NCBI GenBank assembly: GCA_013396525.1
Contig: VWYX01000917.1
Coordinates: forward strand, 1 to 64,000
Origin: Chaetorhynchus papuensis
Taxonomy: Eukaryota; Chordata; Aves; Passeriformes; Rhipiduridae
DNA: 64,000 nt
Direction: 5' to 3'
Shown: positions 33,286-47,216 of the stretch, one piece after another
How positions within the stretch are numbered: the first letter of the stretch is position 1
Layout of the letters: every line of letters begins with the position of its first letter
Notes under the pieces: model-generated
The model's input: only the letters and a program-made list of their open reading frames with translations
Database searches by the model: none
Told to the model about the DNA's origin: nothing
Translations under genes and position numbers: made by a program

Positions 33286-36200
33286 TCATTGATCCGGGCG
33301 ATCCATGGCTTCATCATAAGTGATTATCCTTTTGGGATCTGGAAAGAGAGCAGAATTCTAAGTTTTGGACAAGCTGCTTTCAGGCCCTGTGGCTGAAAAT
33401 AAACACAAGGTACTTGGCTGTTAACAGACTTTTCCTTTGGATGGCCCCCTCCTGCCAAGCCTCCCCAAGGCCAGGCTGGCTCCCACAGAGCAGAGCCTGC
33501 TCCCCACAGCAGGTCTCCTTCCCACACAAAACCTCTTCTCAGGTGACTTGTGGGGATACACCAGAATTTAAAACTTATCATTGGATGTGACACCCAACAC
33601 CAGAAACAGAAATCAATTTTGTATACACATAGGGAAGAGTCATTAAATCTAATTTGACACTGGGTTTATTGCTCTTTTAGAGACTCTGCTTCTCTCCAAG
33701 CAGCTCACCATTAGAGCAAAGCTTATTGTCCTGACTTTCAGCGATCTGAAATGGAGATAAATCCAGACTACAAACCGCAGGCGCTGAAGAACTGAACCCA
33801 GGCATCTCCAGACAGAGACAATCCACTCTCATTCATCCCCCATCACAACAGACAGAGCAATTTGGTTCATTTATTCTTTCCAACGTCCTTACCTTGCTTC
33901 TGCAAATTCCAAACCGCTTCCATTTCTGTGGAGGCAAAAGGAGACCACTGTTATTACGCAGATTGATGCTGCCATTGGAGACCACTCCAAACACACTTTA
34001 ATTTTCCAAGTGTGGCAGTTGCGCTGAGGCTTTCAAACAGAGCCAACCCCATCCCACCCAGCAGCACAGCCTCAGCCCAGCCCACAGGACTACACAAACT
34101 TGACACGAATAATCCAGCAATAAAAGGCAAAGGGATGGCTGTAACGTGGTCTTAAGGGTCAGAGAGCCAAGCTGAGCATCAGAAATGTCATCACCATTCA
34201 CCAGTCCTACACATCACAATCTAACTTCAGGCTTTACTACTCTGACTCCAACGCTGCTTTGCACATTACAGCCACAACAAGGAGCCTGGAGAGATGATTT
34301 TTACAGGTTGATGCTTAGTGTGTGTGAAATGAGAACTGCTGGACACAGCGAGCTGCACGTGGTTCACAGCATGTGCATGCTGAGGCACCGGGCAAGGGTT
34401 GCTGTGTGAATGTCTCTGCAGAGCTGCTGCCAACACACTGTCCAGGAGCAAGGTGTGATGCTCCACACACCTGCCTTGCAGTTGTTCCCCCAATTTACCT
34501 CCTACAGCACATTTGTAGGCTGAAGACAAACCCTTCCCAGCTCTCCCTGGACAAGCACATGCTTTTTTGTTTACCCAAGAAATAACAACAAAGTTAAATG
34601 CTCTTTTCATTCACACTGAGAAACAGAAGGCTCTTCCCTTTAAAATATCCCCCGAAGTCGCATCTTTACAGAACCATTCAAAATAACTACTTTGAGCTGC
34701 TATCAAGCTGGAATTTTGTGAGCTAGAATATTTATGAAGACACTGACTGTTACCCTGTGTCCAAGTTCAATAGACAAAATTGTAGAAAATGAGTATTTAG
34801 TCAGAACACAAGCTGCAAGAACCACCTTTCAAGTCTCTTTTCTGACAGAAAGGGTGACAGGACCTTGGCAGGGGCTAGGAAAAGGAGATGGAAAGGGATT
34901 ATCAGGCTACATGGGATGTGCAGTAAAGCACAAAACAAGGCAGTAAGTAAGCTAACCAGCATGGGAAAGGAAGAAGAAAAAGCCCTACAAAACCCATGGC
35001 CTCAGCACGATGTGTGCCAAGTGTCACCTCCATCAATCGCCTCCCTTCTCCAACCCTTCATCTGTCCTTTGTCCGCTACAATCTCCAGCTCCCTGGGGCA
35101 GGAAATTGCATGCAAATAAATATTGCCAGCCCTCCCTGCACAATTAAGCCTTTTGTAAGGAAGGCCCCGACAAAATTTTATGAGGTCTGTTATTTTTGCG
35201 TCAGGATAGTAACAGCAACACTTTGCACTTCTATTGGGGAGCCCTAAGTGCTTTGGGAATAGTAGCCAGCCTCTAACACCCCAGGGATGGAAGCAGGCTG
35301 GCGAGGGACTGCCTCCCTCATCTGCCAGATGCAGATTCCCCTGAAGTAAAATGAACCAGCTACTAAAATTACCTCCCGTGGAGCGAGTTTTCCATTCAGC
35401 GCAGTTTGATGCATCATTTCCTAACAGCTAAAGAACATCTCCCATTTTAACAGCTTTCCCCAAAGGCAAGGGGACAGAAAACTACTCTCGAGTTGTTGGT
35501 TCCTGCACATTAGAGCAACGTTCGAGCATCAAATACAAAGAGGAGCTGAAGCACCACCCACCACTATATTCCCATGCACAGACCACGCTGTCTTGTGCAC
35601 TTCATTTGGCCTTAACTCCTCTGGACACCACAAGAATGTGAATTCCTTGTATTAAGAATATCTGACAATAAGACAAACAGATAAACAGATATACAAACAG
35701 AGATACTTGTTAAGAACACACCAGAAAACTACTGAGTTGACAAAGCTCCGTTTCAAAAAAATCTAACAAACCTACAACCTCTTCAGACTTCAATTTCCCT
35801 TCTCCTCCTTCAGAAAAGGAGGGTGGTGTAAAGTGTCCTGGAAATCCCAGACACCTGGACACACTGGCTGGCAGATGCTCAGCCTGAGCAAGCTACAAAA
35901 CCAAAGACCATCAGCAAACAAATAACAGCTCTTACAAAATATCACCTGCCATCAGCAGAGCAAGGTCCTCCCCTCCAGCTGGCAGCACAGGGCCAGGGGA
36001 CAGCACAGGTTAAGCACACTGACCAACTGAAACAACCTCACAAGGGAAAAAAAAAAAGTCTGAGGCTAACTGCAACACAAAACTAAGGGAAAAAAAGGGA
36101 TTTTTTTCAATCTTAAAATGGAATTATATGATTTATTCTGCTTTACTTGGTAATAAAGTAGAGTTTTCCTGTCAGTTCCAGGCTGTGGTCACCTATGACT

Positions 36201-39200
36201 GACAAAAGGTGCTGTGAAAAACGCCATGGCCACTGTCACAGGGTGACTTGGTGGCTAACGTGGTGGGCAGGCAGCTCAGCAGAGCCACTGCTGCCCAATT
36301 CCTGGCTCCAGCCACGCAGAAGGAAAGACAGCCCCCAAGCACTGGGCATGCAAGAGGCCCCAAGCCTGCTTTCAGCCCTCCTTCCTTGGGCTCAAAGAGC
36401 TCTTTTCTTGAGCCTCTTTTCCCTGGATAAAGCTTCCAGAGTGAGTTTAAGCAAAGGACTCCTACAGCTGCTCACCCTGCATGAGAAAAGGGGTATCCTC
36501 ACCATCAGCCCAAGTCCTGTCTCTCAGATACTGCCCCCAAAACCCAGTACTGCTGCTTTCCAAAGACCTTCCCAACAGGAGCCACCATTCCCAAAACCAG
36601 ACATGTGGCTGGGGAAACAACAAACTTTCTTCTCCAGTGGACTCCAACCCAGCTGGAGAAAATGCCATCAACAAACCCTTGCACAACCCAGCATCAAAGC
36701 CAGCCCTGCTCCAAGCCAGGGGCAGAACTAGATCACCTCCTGTGCACCTTCCAACCTCTCGTTTTCCAGGATTTTTTACAATTATCTGGCCTCTCCACAG
36801 CTCTCAGGCTCGTGGTTTGCTGAGGAACTGCCTGGGGCAGACAGTCCCAGCCACATCCACCTAAACCGTTTTTCTGGGGACTATCACTGAAACAAAGGGT
36901 ACACTGGAGGAAAGCTTTGATGTCAGGAACAGACTAAGGCACACTCCGGTGAATTGTGCTGGGATTTCTCATAGGTCAATAAACTTTACAGCAGGACTGG
37001 TACATAACCTTGGAGGGGAAAGAAGTGTTTCTGTAATAACTTGCTAAGACAGGCACTTTTACACACATTTTCCTTGCTAGAGAGGCAGTCCCTGCTAACA
37101 GAAGTGTCTGCACAATGCCACGCTGCTATTTCACTGCCCTTATAAATCCCAAAATTGTCCCTAAAATACAACACTAAAGAAATAACAAGAAGGGACCATT
37201 CTCATCTGATTTCTTCTGTTTGTATCTGCAGGACAATGATTAAATATGGGGATTGCCCTGGAAACGAAGCAAAGAATCAGTATTCCATGCTGTGGAGACT
37301 CGTGGCTATACAGCATACACTGTACTCATCCTGACAACTGGAAAGAGCAGGGACTGGAAGGAGAATTAAATCAGCTTTTGCCCCACAGCTCAGGCCCCAC
37401 AAGGCCATAACCAACAGAGCGAGCTCTAACCCCTTCCCACCAAGGGGGGATGGGACACACCAAGGTTTATTTTTCCCCCTCCTCTCCTGATGTAAAGGAT
37501 GAAAATTGCTGAATTCACAGCTCTGCTATTTCTTCTGACCCAGTTCACCATTCCGGCGAATGCCACTCCTGGCTGGCCCGTGCTGCCTTGCTCTATTTTC
37601 CACGCTGCTCTCCTGCTTCTTCACGCGAGCAGAGATGCTGCTGCCACCGAGATGCTGAGAAGGAACAAAGCAGCAGCACAGGCAGAAACTCAGGGGCAAG
37701 AGAACAAGGGAAAGCCTGCAGCTCCCTCTCCTCCACCCATGTGGTCTTTGCTGCTGTGCAGCTGAGCTGGAGGCCTCAATTATTTGCTTTTTAGCTCAGG
37801 ACAAGCAAATCATTGAGCTTTCCACCACAAAGCTTGCCATCTAGAGCTCAGTGTTGGTGACAGCCTGACCTGGAAGACTGCAACTGCCTGAACGTGACAA
37901 AATTCTCCAAAGCGTTGACAATTATTCCGATATGAAGTGTTTCATCCAGCTGTCTTTAAAAGGAGGACTAAAGCAGTAAGAAGATGCTGGTTTCAATGCA
38001 AATAAAGCTAACATACACTCAACCTCCTTATCTGAAGGACCAAAATATCTGCAAGAATCAGTTTTACCTCAGAAAGATAAGGATTTTAGCAATGCCACAC
38101 AAAGGCAGAAGTTCAACTCTAACCTAGATAAGGGGACTCGAAGTGAGAGCACCACTTCTTCCTGGGCCTTCCACGTCTCCCACGTGAAGCCCATCCCTGT
38201 CTCCAAGCACATCCAGAGCAGGCCCACCAGCACTGAGCTAAATCAGATCTCCCTCGGTAAATGAGATCTGTCACCCGTGAGTGTTCCAAGGCACTGTCAC
38301 AAACACCGAGCGGCACGGGCTGTCAATAAAGGCAGCCACACTGAAGGATCGTGTTTTACACTCAAGCAGATCAGATGATCAAGGGAGTCTTTCTGCCCTT
38401 TAAACAGAGGAAAAAATAAGAAAGAAGCAAGGTGTGAAGCAGGGGTACAAGGAAACCAACAGGAAAAGCTTCCAAGAGATGAACAAGAGGGTGCTTCATC
38501 GTCATCCTTGCCTAAATGTTCCCAGTGCTCTGACTTCTGGGGAAAAAGCGCTCTGGGTACAGGCAAAGGAACACAGGAATCCTCCACCAGGACCTTGCTG
38601 TGCTCTGCAACCACCCAGCCTCACACCCCAGCACAGCACAGCCTCGCCAGCACTCAGGGATACTGTGGTGAGTTACAGGAGCACCGTACCAGAGCCAGTC
38701 CTCTCTGGGTGCCACCTCCTCCATCCATCTTTCCACAGGGAAGCTGTGAAGCAATTACAGTTTATAATGTCCCGTGCAGTCGCTGGGCAAACCACGCACA
38801 GGAAAGCCTGGTTTGCTGGAACAAATCTACTGAGTAAGCTGGAGGCTTTCCCAGAGAAATTTACAGTCCAGAATGAGGATCCACACAACCTGGCCACAGT
38901 TACAGGCACAAACAGTGCAAAAAAGGGTGCACAGCTGTGACATTCAGAGCTCTGCAGCCACTCACACTACAGCTCGTTCTTCACTGTAACACCCAGAGCT
39001 TCATCCTTGCACTGAACTACTGCACATGGAGCTCAGGGTAGGGAACACACCAGGACCCCACAGTGCTCCACACTCACCCCTGTCCTCGTCCCACGATCGT
39101 TTCTCTTTGTGTTCATAACCCCAAGGGCAGGGCAGATGCAAAGATCAAACCACCGAGACTTTGCTCAAAAGCAAACAGATCAATCTGAGAGGGAGAAGTT

Positions 39201-42200
39201 CACCCGACTCTCAAAATCAAAACCAAACAGTCTGAGGACCCGACTGCCCGGAATGCCCTAACACCGACCCAGGCAAACACACGCGCTCTCCCAAGCAAGG
39301 AGGAAAAGGCAGCTTGTGAACTGAGGAACTGAGTGAAATCGTTCTTTTCCTACTCAGAGGAACTGGCTGGCTTGGAGTTGGACCTCAGGAAAACAGCCCA
39401 AGATAAACGGAGAGAACAGTGTGGGAATTAACCCCCGCACTGCTGTCCTGCTAACAGGGCAGGATTTTGAGGCATTTCACAGTACACGGTGGGCTCTGGG
39501 TGCAGGACCACGGCCACGAACAGAGGACAGGAGGCACCGTTCCTCCAAATATTCCTTAACCCAACTCACACCAAAGGTGAAATGCAACACCCATCACCAT
39601 CACAGAAGTACTAAGACCCGGACTGATCTCTTGCTTTGTAAAGCAGCTTTTGAACACTAAATAGGGAGAAAGACAAGCCCAAGCTGTTTGGAGCACCCCA
39701 TCACTGCATTAATGACAACGCTGATTAGAAACATCCATCATCTTTTACACCTAAATAACACCTTGAAGATGGCACATACATAGCGTGAAAAAGAAATTAG
39801 CAGAGATGAGTGCTGGGGCAGAATCGGGTATCCCCAGGCCATCATAAAGGTGTTTGTTCTGGATGCTCAAAGCACGACCATTCACATGCAGAAGAAGAGC
39901 AGAGAACAGTATTTTAACGGGTGCTTTAAGCGGCCATTCTTGCCAACAAATGTAATTAACTCCTGTGTTTAGAAGAGCTCAACGCAGCCAGGCTTTGAAG
40001 TTAACACCTCCTTGAGAGGACATGGGATGGGAGTGTTCTTTATTTTCCTGTTGTTCCTATTGTTTCTGCCTTTCACAGCAAGTGAGAATGGGAGAGCTGA
40101 TGAGCCTTGCTGGCAGCACAATTGCTTTTCCACAAGTTCAGGCTGACAAAAACAGAGAGGCAAACAGAAATCTAGGGAATATTTGCAAAATTAAGAAAAA
40201 GATCACCGAGGATTTTCTTCCATGTTATGCTTTCTGATACTCCCATTTTCTGATGGGAAGCTGGGATTTAGGCTGCAAGCAGACACAAAAAAATTAGAAC
40301 AGAAAGCCTGTTTTAATGCTGGAATAAACTGAGTAGAAGGGAGAGGACCCAGATAAAATCAATTGATGAACACTGTTCTCAAGAATACTAGAGCTTGAAA
40401 TGTTAACGTCTTGAGAGGGAGATGACCTGGAAAAAATATTTGGAGTTATTACTTTTAAGTGACTGGGCTTGTTATTACTACAGGAAGGCATCTGAGTTTA
40501 TGCTAGACAGAGTTTGTGAAGCGGTAATTCAAGAACTTTGCAGTGGGTCAGAACAGCAAATTTGCCAAAGCCAACCAAATACCAACCCTCTGCAGAGGGG
40601 AGCAAGACATTATCCCTATATGCATGTGGAATAATAAACAAAAAAAGGATGATCACCTTGTTCCCTTCAGGGTAGAGGAGTGCAGGGAGAGGGAAAGGGG
40701 TGAAAAAAAAAAAGGACTGCCCCTGTGTTGGTCAAGAGCAAGTAAATAACACTGTGACAAAAGGGAACACACAACCAGGCTCCTGTTAGCACTGAGCCAC
40801 CACCAAAAGCCAAGAACTGCCCCAAGACCTCAGAGCTTCTGGGGCTGAGGCTAAAGCAGAAAGCAAGCCATCCCACAGGCTTCCCTCTCTTCGTTCCCAT
40901 TTTGAAGTGTCTGTATCGTGCTTGAGTCATTTCAATCTCAAAAAAACAGGAGAAAAAGGGAGCTGGACTACAAAGGACTCCATGAAAGCAGTAAAATCAT
41001 CTGAAAGATGTGGCCTACAAAGACAAGGAGAGAATTCAATCTGCAGCTTACAGAGGAGCTGATAAGAAAAGATTGGTCTTGCTGTTGCCGTAATACTCAA
41101 GGGCAGGGAAAAAGTGTGTGTGGGGCACACTTTTAAAAAATAAATCACACCTACAGCTGTAGGAATAATTTTTTCTTCCTTCAAAGCATGATTTCATGGT
41201 CTGATCTGCCCAGGGGAGAAGCTGCAACACTTTGGTGGCAGAGGTGTGAGTACAGACTATGAAGCCTTCACAGTGACAGAATATCACCTGGTACATCTGG
41301 AATAGAGCAGCTGAACCTACACATTTAACTCCTTCCAATGCTTAGGAGGACCTGCTAAGTATCATCCCTATCGACATCACTCATGCTTGTCCACGGGAAG
41401 AGAGAAACAAATACCTCTTAACATTAATTAAACAATCCTTTGAGTAACTTCCCCAAACCGTTATTGCCACGAGAGATATGCAAGCAAGTAAAAGGTCATT
41501 TTAAAAACAATTAGAATTTCTGGAAGGAACGTATCATGTTAGAATATTGCATTTATAAAAATAAAAGGAAAAAAAAAAAAGAAGAGAATGCCCTTAGGCA
41601 GCAAGTTAAGCCATTACCTTTAGTGTGATATAGAATAGCAGCCCTCAGGTCAAAAGAACCCCAGCTATCTTTCCTTTCTAGGCCTCTCTGGTACCTCTGT
41701 TCTTTGGCGGAGGCTAGCAAATTGTTCGTAGGAGAGGCCAGAGGATTCTCTACTTCATAGTCTTTTGAAAGAAACACTAAAGCACCTTGGCTACCGGTGT
41801 CTGCCTTTTGTAGGTCACCTGTGTGATGCGACTCCAAAGCTAAGACACCACCCTCAACAGCAGTCCCAGGCTTAAGAATAGCACTAAGAATTTGAGGGCT
41901 AGTCCGTTTATCCAGCTCATAAGCCTTAGGAAACACAGGTTGCTCAGTTCCTGAGGGAATGATTTCAGCACACTGTGAAACCAAAGTGGCAGGATATTCC
42001 CCTTGAAATGTCACTTCCATTAACTGATTATCCGCAGATTTCCCCACAACGGTTTCAGGTCCAGCACTGGGCTCGTTTATGAAAGACAAGCCCCACTGAT
42101 TCTGGAAGATATCCCCCAGGTTCTGCTGATTCGTCTGCGAAGGGAAATCGACTTGCGCTGTCCCCAGGAGCACAGTTTGCATATTTGAAGGGTAGATAAA

Positions 42201-45200
42201 AAGGCCAGATTTCTTTTGTTCGAGGGCTGTCGAAGTTGTACTCATGTCCTGGGGTACTGACTCGGAGGAGGAGGTCGATGGTACAGTACTAGCAGCAGTT
42301 GAGAGCAGTGGCTGGGCCCCTGGGGAATACACACTTCCATCGGTCCCCGCGAGGATGGGCCCGTTCGAGAAGCTGGCAGAAGTGACAGATTTCATAGCAG
42401 ACATGGGGACCTGGGACAGTCGACTTGATGTCTGGGCCTGAGTTTCCCCAGCAGATGACGAAGATGACGAGGATGACGTGGATGGGGTTTGAGCTGCTTT
42501 GTTGAGGTTTTCTTTAACTTTACTTGCATAACTAATTTTGGGAACAATTTTAGCACTGCTATTGTCCACTGGAAAAACTGGGGGTGGTTTAAATAAGGTC
42601 CATGAGTCCTCTTTAGACGTAGCCGACGACGCGTGCTTCCCTTTGGGCCGGTCATCAAACTTCTTGCTGCTAATCCCAGGTTTGGCATCAGAGTTTTTCC
42701 GCGGTACATCCCCGATCCCAGGCTTTCCCCGGCCTGCTCCACCAGCCCCAGCCTCGTATTTCCAAACAGGCTTAGTATTTTCAATTCGGTTCCCCTTTTG
42801 TTCACTATAATCAGGCTTGAAACTCTCAAGTTCCTGTTTCAAGGTTGGTGCGCTGACCTCCTGCTGCATTATTTTGTCCTGTACTAGATTCAAGTTCTCA
42901 CAACCCTTGGCACTGTTGCGCCTGCCTTTCCGTTTTTTGGGCGTAGTATATCCACTCTCGGAGCCACTACCATCGTTGTCGGCCCCTTTGCCTACGTAGC
43001 CATTTGTGATGTAGCTGGAATTATTGGTCACCACACCGTTTGGAATAGACACTCCCTCTGGCTTGTCTGAGGACTGGCTTTCTCTGTGTTTGTTTTCGTA
43101 GGACTTCTCATTCTTTTTGTCCATGCTATTTTTCTGAATGAAGTTCTTGGTTTTGATTCCAGCTTTCCCCAAAGCACTGGCCTTCACAGTCTGCTTTGGG
43201 GTGACATTAGAATCTACGAGCTGCTGGCTGCCATTGGGTACCCTGGATCCTGGGGCGGTGGCTTCATCAGAGCACAGGCCCTTTAGTGACACTTCTCGTT
43301 CTCCTGCGTTACCATTTAGCTCTCCGTAGCCTAGAGGGAAGCCAAAAACAGCAAAAGGCAAGAATTAGAATGTGAAATGTTAGACTTGTCATTGCAGAAA
43401 GCTGTAGTCAGCCCCAAACATATCCAGTTTCCTCATGCAGACATTTTAAAATAGGAAAATATCTAGTCTCTGAGGTAAAGCAGCATAAATTTATTTGCTG
43501 GAACCCACAGCAAGAAGGGTTAAGCAGAAAGGACCAGCCGTGACTGACTCTCACATAACTGAGTGACATACAGATAACATAACAAAGCAAAAGAAAATAC
43601 CGACACAATGTCAGGAAAATATACTGTACTGAAGATCACTGGCAAGCTGGAGAGCTATTTCATCAGCTACTATTTCCAGGTCACAGAGAGGAAAAAATTA
43701 ATTCCCAGGATGCTTCAAGACAGCGGGATCCGCTGCCTTTGTGACAAGATCTGTGGAGGTTCAGAATACACACTGTGAACAAGGGGCAACTACCATCTCC
43801 ATCAGCTCCTGGGCCTGCAACACCAGCAGTCCTCCTTCCCACCCTCCTCCCAAATGCCATCTCAGTAAAGGGGTGGAGAAAAAATAAAAAAGGCAGGATT
43901 TCCAAAAGGACACGTGCAAGTCCAGTTGGAAGATGGAGGGAAGAAAATGTGACCACATCTCCTCACCACATTTCAAGACAGCGACCAGCACCTCCCTACA
44001 CGTGCTCTTTAGCACTGAAAAGGTGACAAAACTGAGAAGAAATGCATCCCTGTAAGCACCCTTCTGCTGCCACCAGGAACTGGTCTCTTGCCCACTGAAA
44101 AACTAGTATTTCAGAGTCCCCAGGAGAGCTGGTATGAGCTGGAGACCTGAGAGATAAAGTACTCGCTGAGGGCTCCAACTCACAAAACCATGAGACCGTG
44201 CTGTACACTCAGCTTTCCTTTTTCCTTCTGAAGTTCACTTCTAGGCCTTATGATTCTGAAGGGAGTATTGGGAGTGCAATTCAAGCAGAGCTGGAAGCCC
44301 AGGCCAGTCCACACTGAACCAACTCAACTTCCTCTTTGTTTTTTCCCCTTTTAAACATATCTGGCCAGAGGCCGGCTGCTTTCGAGGACCCTGGCCACAG
44401 TGCCCCAAGAGAAGCCCTGGAGCCCCACTGGGAGACAGGGAGAGCACACTGTGCCCTGCTCAACAAATCCACTCCAGCTGCGACGGAGCAGAGGGATCCC
44501 TCCTACTGCACCCGCTGCTCCTCCTCTGACTCATCCGTCCTCCTTCCCGAGGCTGGAAAGCCTCTACATCCCCCACAACCACTGACCCACCTAAGGCTCC
44601 ATCTGCAGCCACGGTGGCACGGAGTCAGCACAGAGAGGGAGTCCCTCAACAACTGGAGCGGGCAAAACTCCAGCTTGAGAAAGAATGTTTTTGTTGTTGC
44701 TGATGTTGTTGGAATTAACTGCTGTAACTAAAAATCATTGTTACCCTCACATCCTGGAGCCTCAGATGTCTGGCAGATGTAACAGCTCAAGTTCTGTGCA
44801 AGTCGGGAACACAAGAATCCTTGTAGGAATCCTTACAGAAATTCCACAACTGAGTTTGCCGAGGGGGATCAAAAAGGATTTTACTACATGCAAGTATCTG
44901 TAACCACCACAACTTCCACTATAGCTTTCAAAGATGTTGTTAAGAAAATTAACCATAAATTCTTCACCCCAGAGAGAACTAGTACTAGGTGGGATCCTCT
45001 AAAATTAAGTATTTCAGAATAGCATGAAGAGGAAGCCCTCTCAAGAGCAGTGTGTTACAGCTGACCTTGTATGACTCAAGACTTCTGACACCACTTGTTA
45101 ATGAAACAAAACAATAAGAGTGGTCATAAGACCATTGCAGATGAGGAGTGAAAGAATAAAATGAAGAACAAAATCCATTTCAGTAAGTCAGTGTGTCAGC

Positions 45201-46445
45201 AGTTTCTAGTTCCAATTCTCAAGTATTCACAGCTCAGCTGCCTGAGTTTTCTCCAAATCAACATTTGGCACAGCTGGCCTTGGCCTGGACACGGAGGTGC
45301 AGCAACCAAAATTTAGGGGAGGGGGAAAAAGCCAGGATGGTAAGAAGAACAGGTGAACAGGATCTGGCAAGCTCACAAACCGTTTCAGAGCTGGGAAGGG
45401 AGGGGTGCCAGCCTAGGCACACATTAAAACCCTGGGCACGCTGCAAACAGTGAAATGACTACTCAACTTATTTTTGCTCGGTAACTTATTTTAGCGTGTG
45501 CCGGATCAGGTCCCTCCCTGCCTGCCCAGGCTGCACACTGGGCACTGCCGACCCCGCTCTGCTGCTGCCAGGCCCCCTCCCACCTCGTTATGTAAAAGGA
45601 AGATTCAAGGGAAGAAAAAAAAAAAAAAATGTACGCGGCACTCCAGCCGACTGGTGGCCACGCACTCGCTCTGACCCGGCACAAGCCCCCCCAAAAGGGA
45701 TTGCTGGAGCCGGGGAGCCCCCCAGGAGCGCGGCGAAGGCTCCGGCCCTGCCCGGGATCTGCTCCCCCCGCGCCGCTGCCCGGCCACCGCCTCTGCGGCG
45801 CTGCCGCCCGGCCAGCGGCGGCTCGGCCCGGCCCGGGNNNNNNNNNNNNNNNNNNNNNNNNNNNNNNNNNNNNNNNNNNNNNNNNNNNNNNNNNNNNNNN
45901 NNNNNNNNNNNNNNNNNNNNNNNNNNNNNNNNNNNNNNNNNNNNNNNNNNNNNNNNNNNNNNNNNNNNNNNNNNNNNNNNNNNNNNNNNNNNNNNNNNNN
46001 NNNNNNNNNNNNNNNNNNNNNNNNNNNNNNNNNNNNNNNNNNNNNNNNNNNNNNNNNNNNNNNNNGCCGGCGGGCGGCGGTGCCGGCGGGCCCGCGGCTC
46101 CCGCAGCCCCAACATGGCGGACAGGAAGCGGCCCCAGCGCGGCGGAGAAGCTTCGAGCCGGGCCGGGGGAGGCGGCGGAGGAGGAGGAGGAGGAGGAAGG
46201 GGGGGGGGGACCGCCGCCGCCCCGCGAAGGTCACAGGCCCCGTCCCGCTGCCCGCCCCAACCTGGTCTCCGCTTCGGCGCCTCCGTGTGCTGCGGGCCGC
46301 CGTGCTTGTGCTCGTGGCGGAGCGGCGGCTTGGGCTGGGCTCGGCCGTCGGGCGGCGGCAGGTAGGCGCTCTGCGCGTGGTGGTGGTGGTGCCCGTAGTA
46401 GTAATAGTGGTGGTGGTGATGGTGGTGGTGGGGCTGCTCCTCCAT
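33286..46445 (-). CDS. NUFIP2: NUFIP2, FMRP-interacting protein 2, complete coding region
   Basis: RNA-binding cofactor found in cytoplasm, nucleus and stress granules; known to bind FMRP and to act with Roquin in mRNA decay. Exons (minus strand): 46262-46445 (ATG 46445, donor CCAG/GTTGGG), 41618-43330 (acceptor ccctctag, donor AAAG/GTAATG), 33893-33925, 33286-33338 (stop TGA). The coding parts sum to 1983 nt, 660 residues. The N-terminus MEEQP is followed by a His-8, Tyr-4, Gly, His-5 tract (residues 6-23). Residue 63 onward reads YGELNGNAGEREVSLK; a basic nuclear-signal-like PKKRKGRR lies at about 192-199, then FKPPPVFPVDNSSAKIVPKI, NLGDIFQNQWGLSFINEPSA and the C-terminus KRIITYDEAMDRPDQ. 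The mammalian protein is about 695 residues; most of the missing length is in the His-rich start. Very secure. Confidence 0.97.
33339..33892. other. NUFIP2 intron 3
   Basis: Short intron between the 33-nt exon and the last coding exon; GT-AG (GTAAGG, tttccag). Nothing else seen. Confidence 0.85.
33926..41617. other. NUFIP2 intron 2
   Basis: 7.7 kb intron between the large exon and the 33-nt exon. AT-rich. No repeat family or nested gene was recognised; short open frames have no protein-like character. Confidence 0.8.
45838..46065. other. Assembly gap (N run) in NUFIP2 intron 1 CpG island
   Basis: A run of 228 N flanked by very GC-rich sequence; open frames crossing it are artefacts. Confidence 0.99.
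46111..46128. promoter_or_regulatory. YY1 and ETS-type sites in the NUFIP2 CpG island
   Basis: AACATGGCGG (46111-46120) matches the YY1 consensus and is followed by ACAGGAAG (46121-46128), an ETS-like core. Such pairs mark start regions of housekeeping genes. Here they fall about 140 bp inside intron 1 of NUFIP2. Confidence 0.5.
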
Positions 46446-47216
46446 GGGGGGCGGCTGGCGGGGCCGGGCCGGGCTGGGCGCTCGCTGCTGGGCCGTGCGG
46501 CTCCGGCGCGGGGACGCGGCTGGCGCGGGGGAGGCGGCGGACTGGCAGCGCCCGCCCTGCAATCAGCGAGCGGCGCCGCCGCGCCCGCCCTCCGCCCCGC
46601 CCCGCCGCGCCGCGGCCGGGGGAGAGCCGGCCCGGCCAGCGCGGACCCGCCCGGCCGCCCCCTCCCCGGGCCAGCGGCAGGTGAGGCTGCCAGGGACGGG
46701 GCTGTTTCGGGGCGGGCGCGCTTCGCCCCCTCCCCGTGCGAGCGCGGCAGAGCCGGAACGAGCGGCCGCGGCGGAGCCGCCTCCGTCCCCGGCCCTCGCC
46801 GTTGGGGTGTTCCATAACCGGCAGGGAGCGGCGTGCGGCCCCGGGGGGGTTTCACCGCAGGGTCACCGGGAGGAGGGTGGCCCAGGATGCTCCAAAGCCG
46901 CCTTTTACCGTCATGAGGCGGGTGAACCGCGCCCCGCGGCAGGCGGAGAGGGTTGGAACAGCCCCAGCCAGGGCCACGCGGAGGGGATCTGGGCAGGAAT
47001 GTGATCACCGTGAGCGGCCGGGCTCCCAGCAGCAGCCACGGAGAGCGCGGAGCAGCAGCAGCGCCCCGAATCGCTGCCGGGCCGAGCTGCAGCGCTCCCG
47101 CGGCAGCCGGAGCTCACCCGGCTCCAGGGCTCCACCCGCAGCCGCCCGGGCGGACCCGCCGCTCCCCACACGGACCCGCTACCGAGCGTGCTCAGCACCC
47201 ACCCGGCCCGGGAAAG
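46446..47216 (-). promoter_or_regulatory. NUFIP2: NUFIP2 CpG-island promoter and 5'UTR
   Basis: Dense CpG sequence directly upstream of the NUFIP2 ATG, no TATA box, CpG-rich until about 47216 and then falling sharply to AT-rich DNA. The start site is not placed. The island could also fire divergently to the right. Confidence 0.7.

Larger units (their letters stand above)
43331..46261. other. NUFIP2 intron 1 with assembly gap
   Basis: 2.9 kb; the CpG-rich 5' part contains an N run. AP-1 consensus sites TGACTCA lie at 44527-44533 and 45072-45078. No nested gene recognised. Confidence 0.8.

Noticed and set aside
36195..36731. Plus-strand open frame of 178 codons in NUFIP2 intron 2
   Set aside because: No domain, no Kozak or splice support, and intron-like composition; probably chance.
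45588..47008. Very long open frames through the NUFIP2 CpG island and gap
   Set aside because: Only the part from the ATG at 46445 to the donor at 46262 is real coding sequence; the rest is GC-rich intron, UTR and N.
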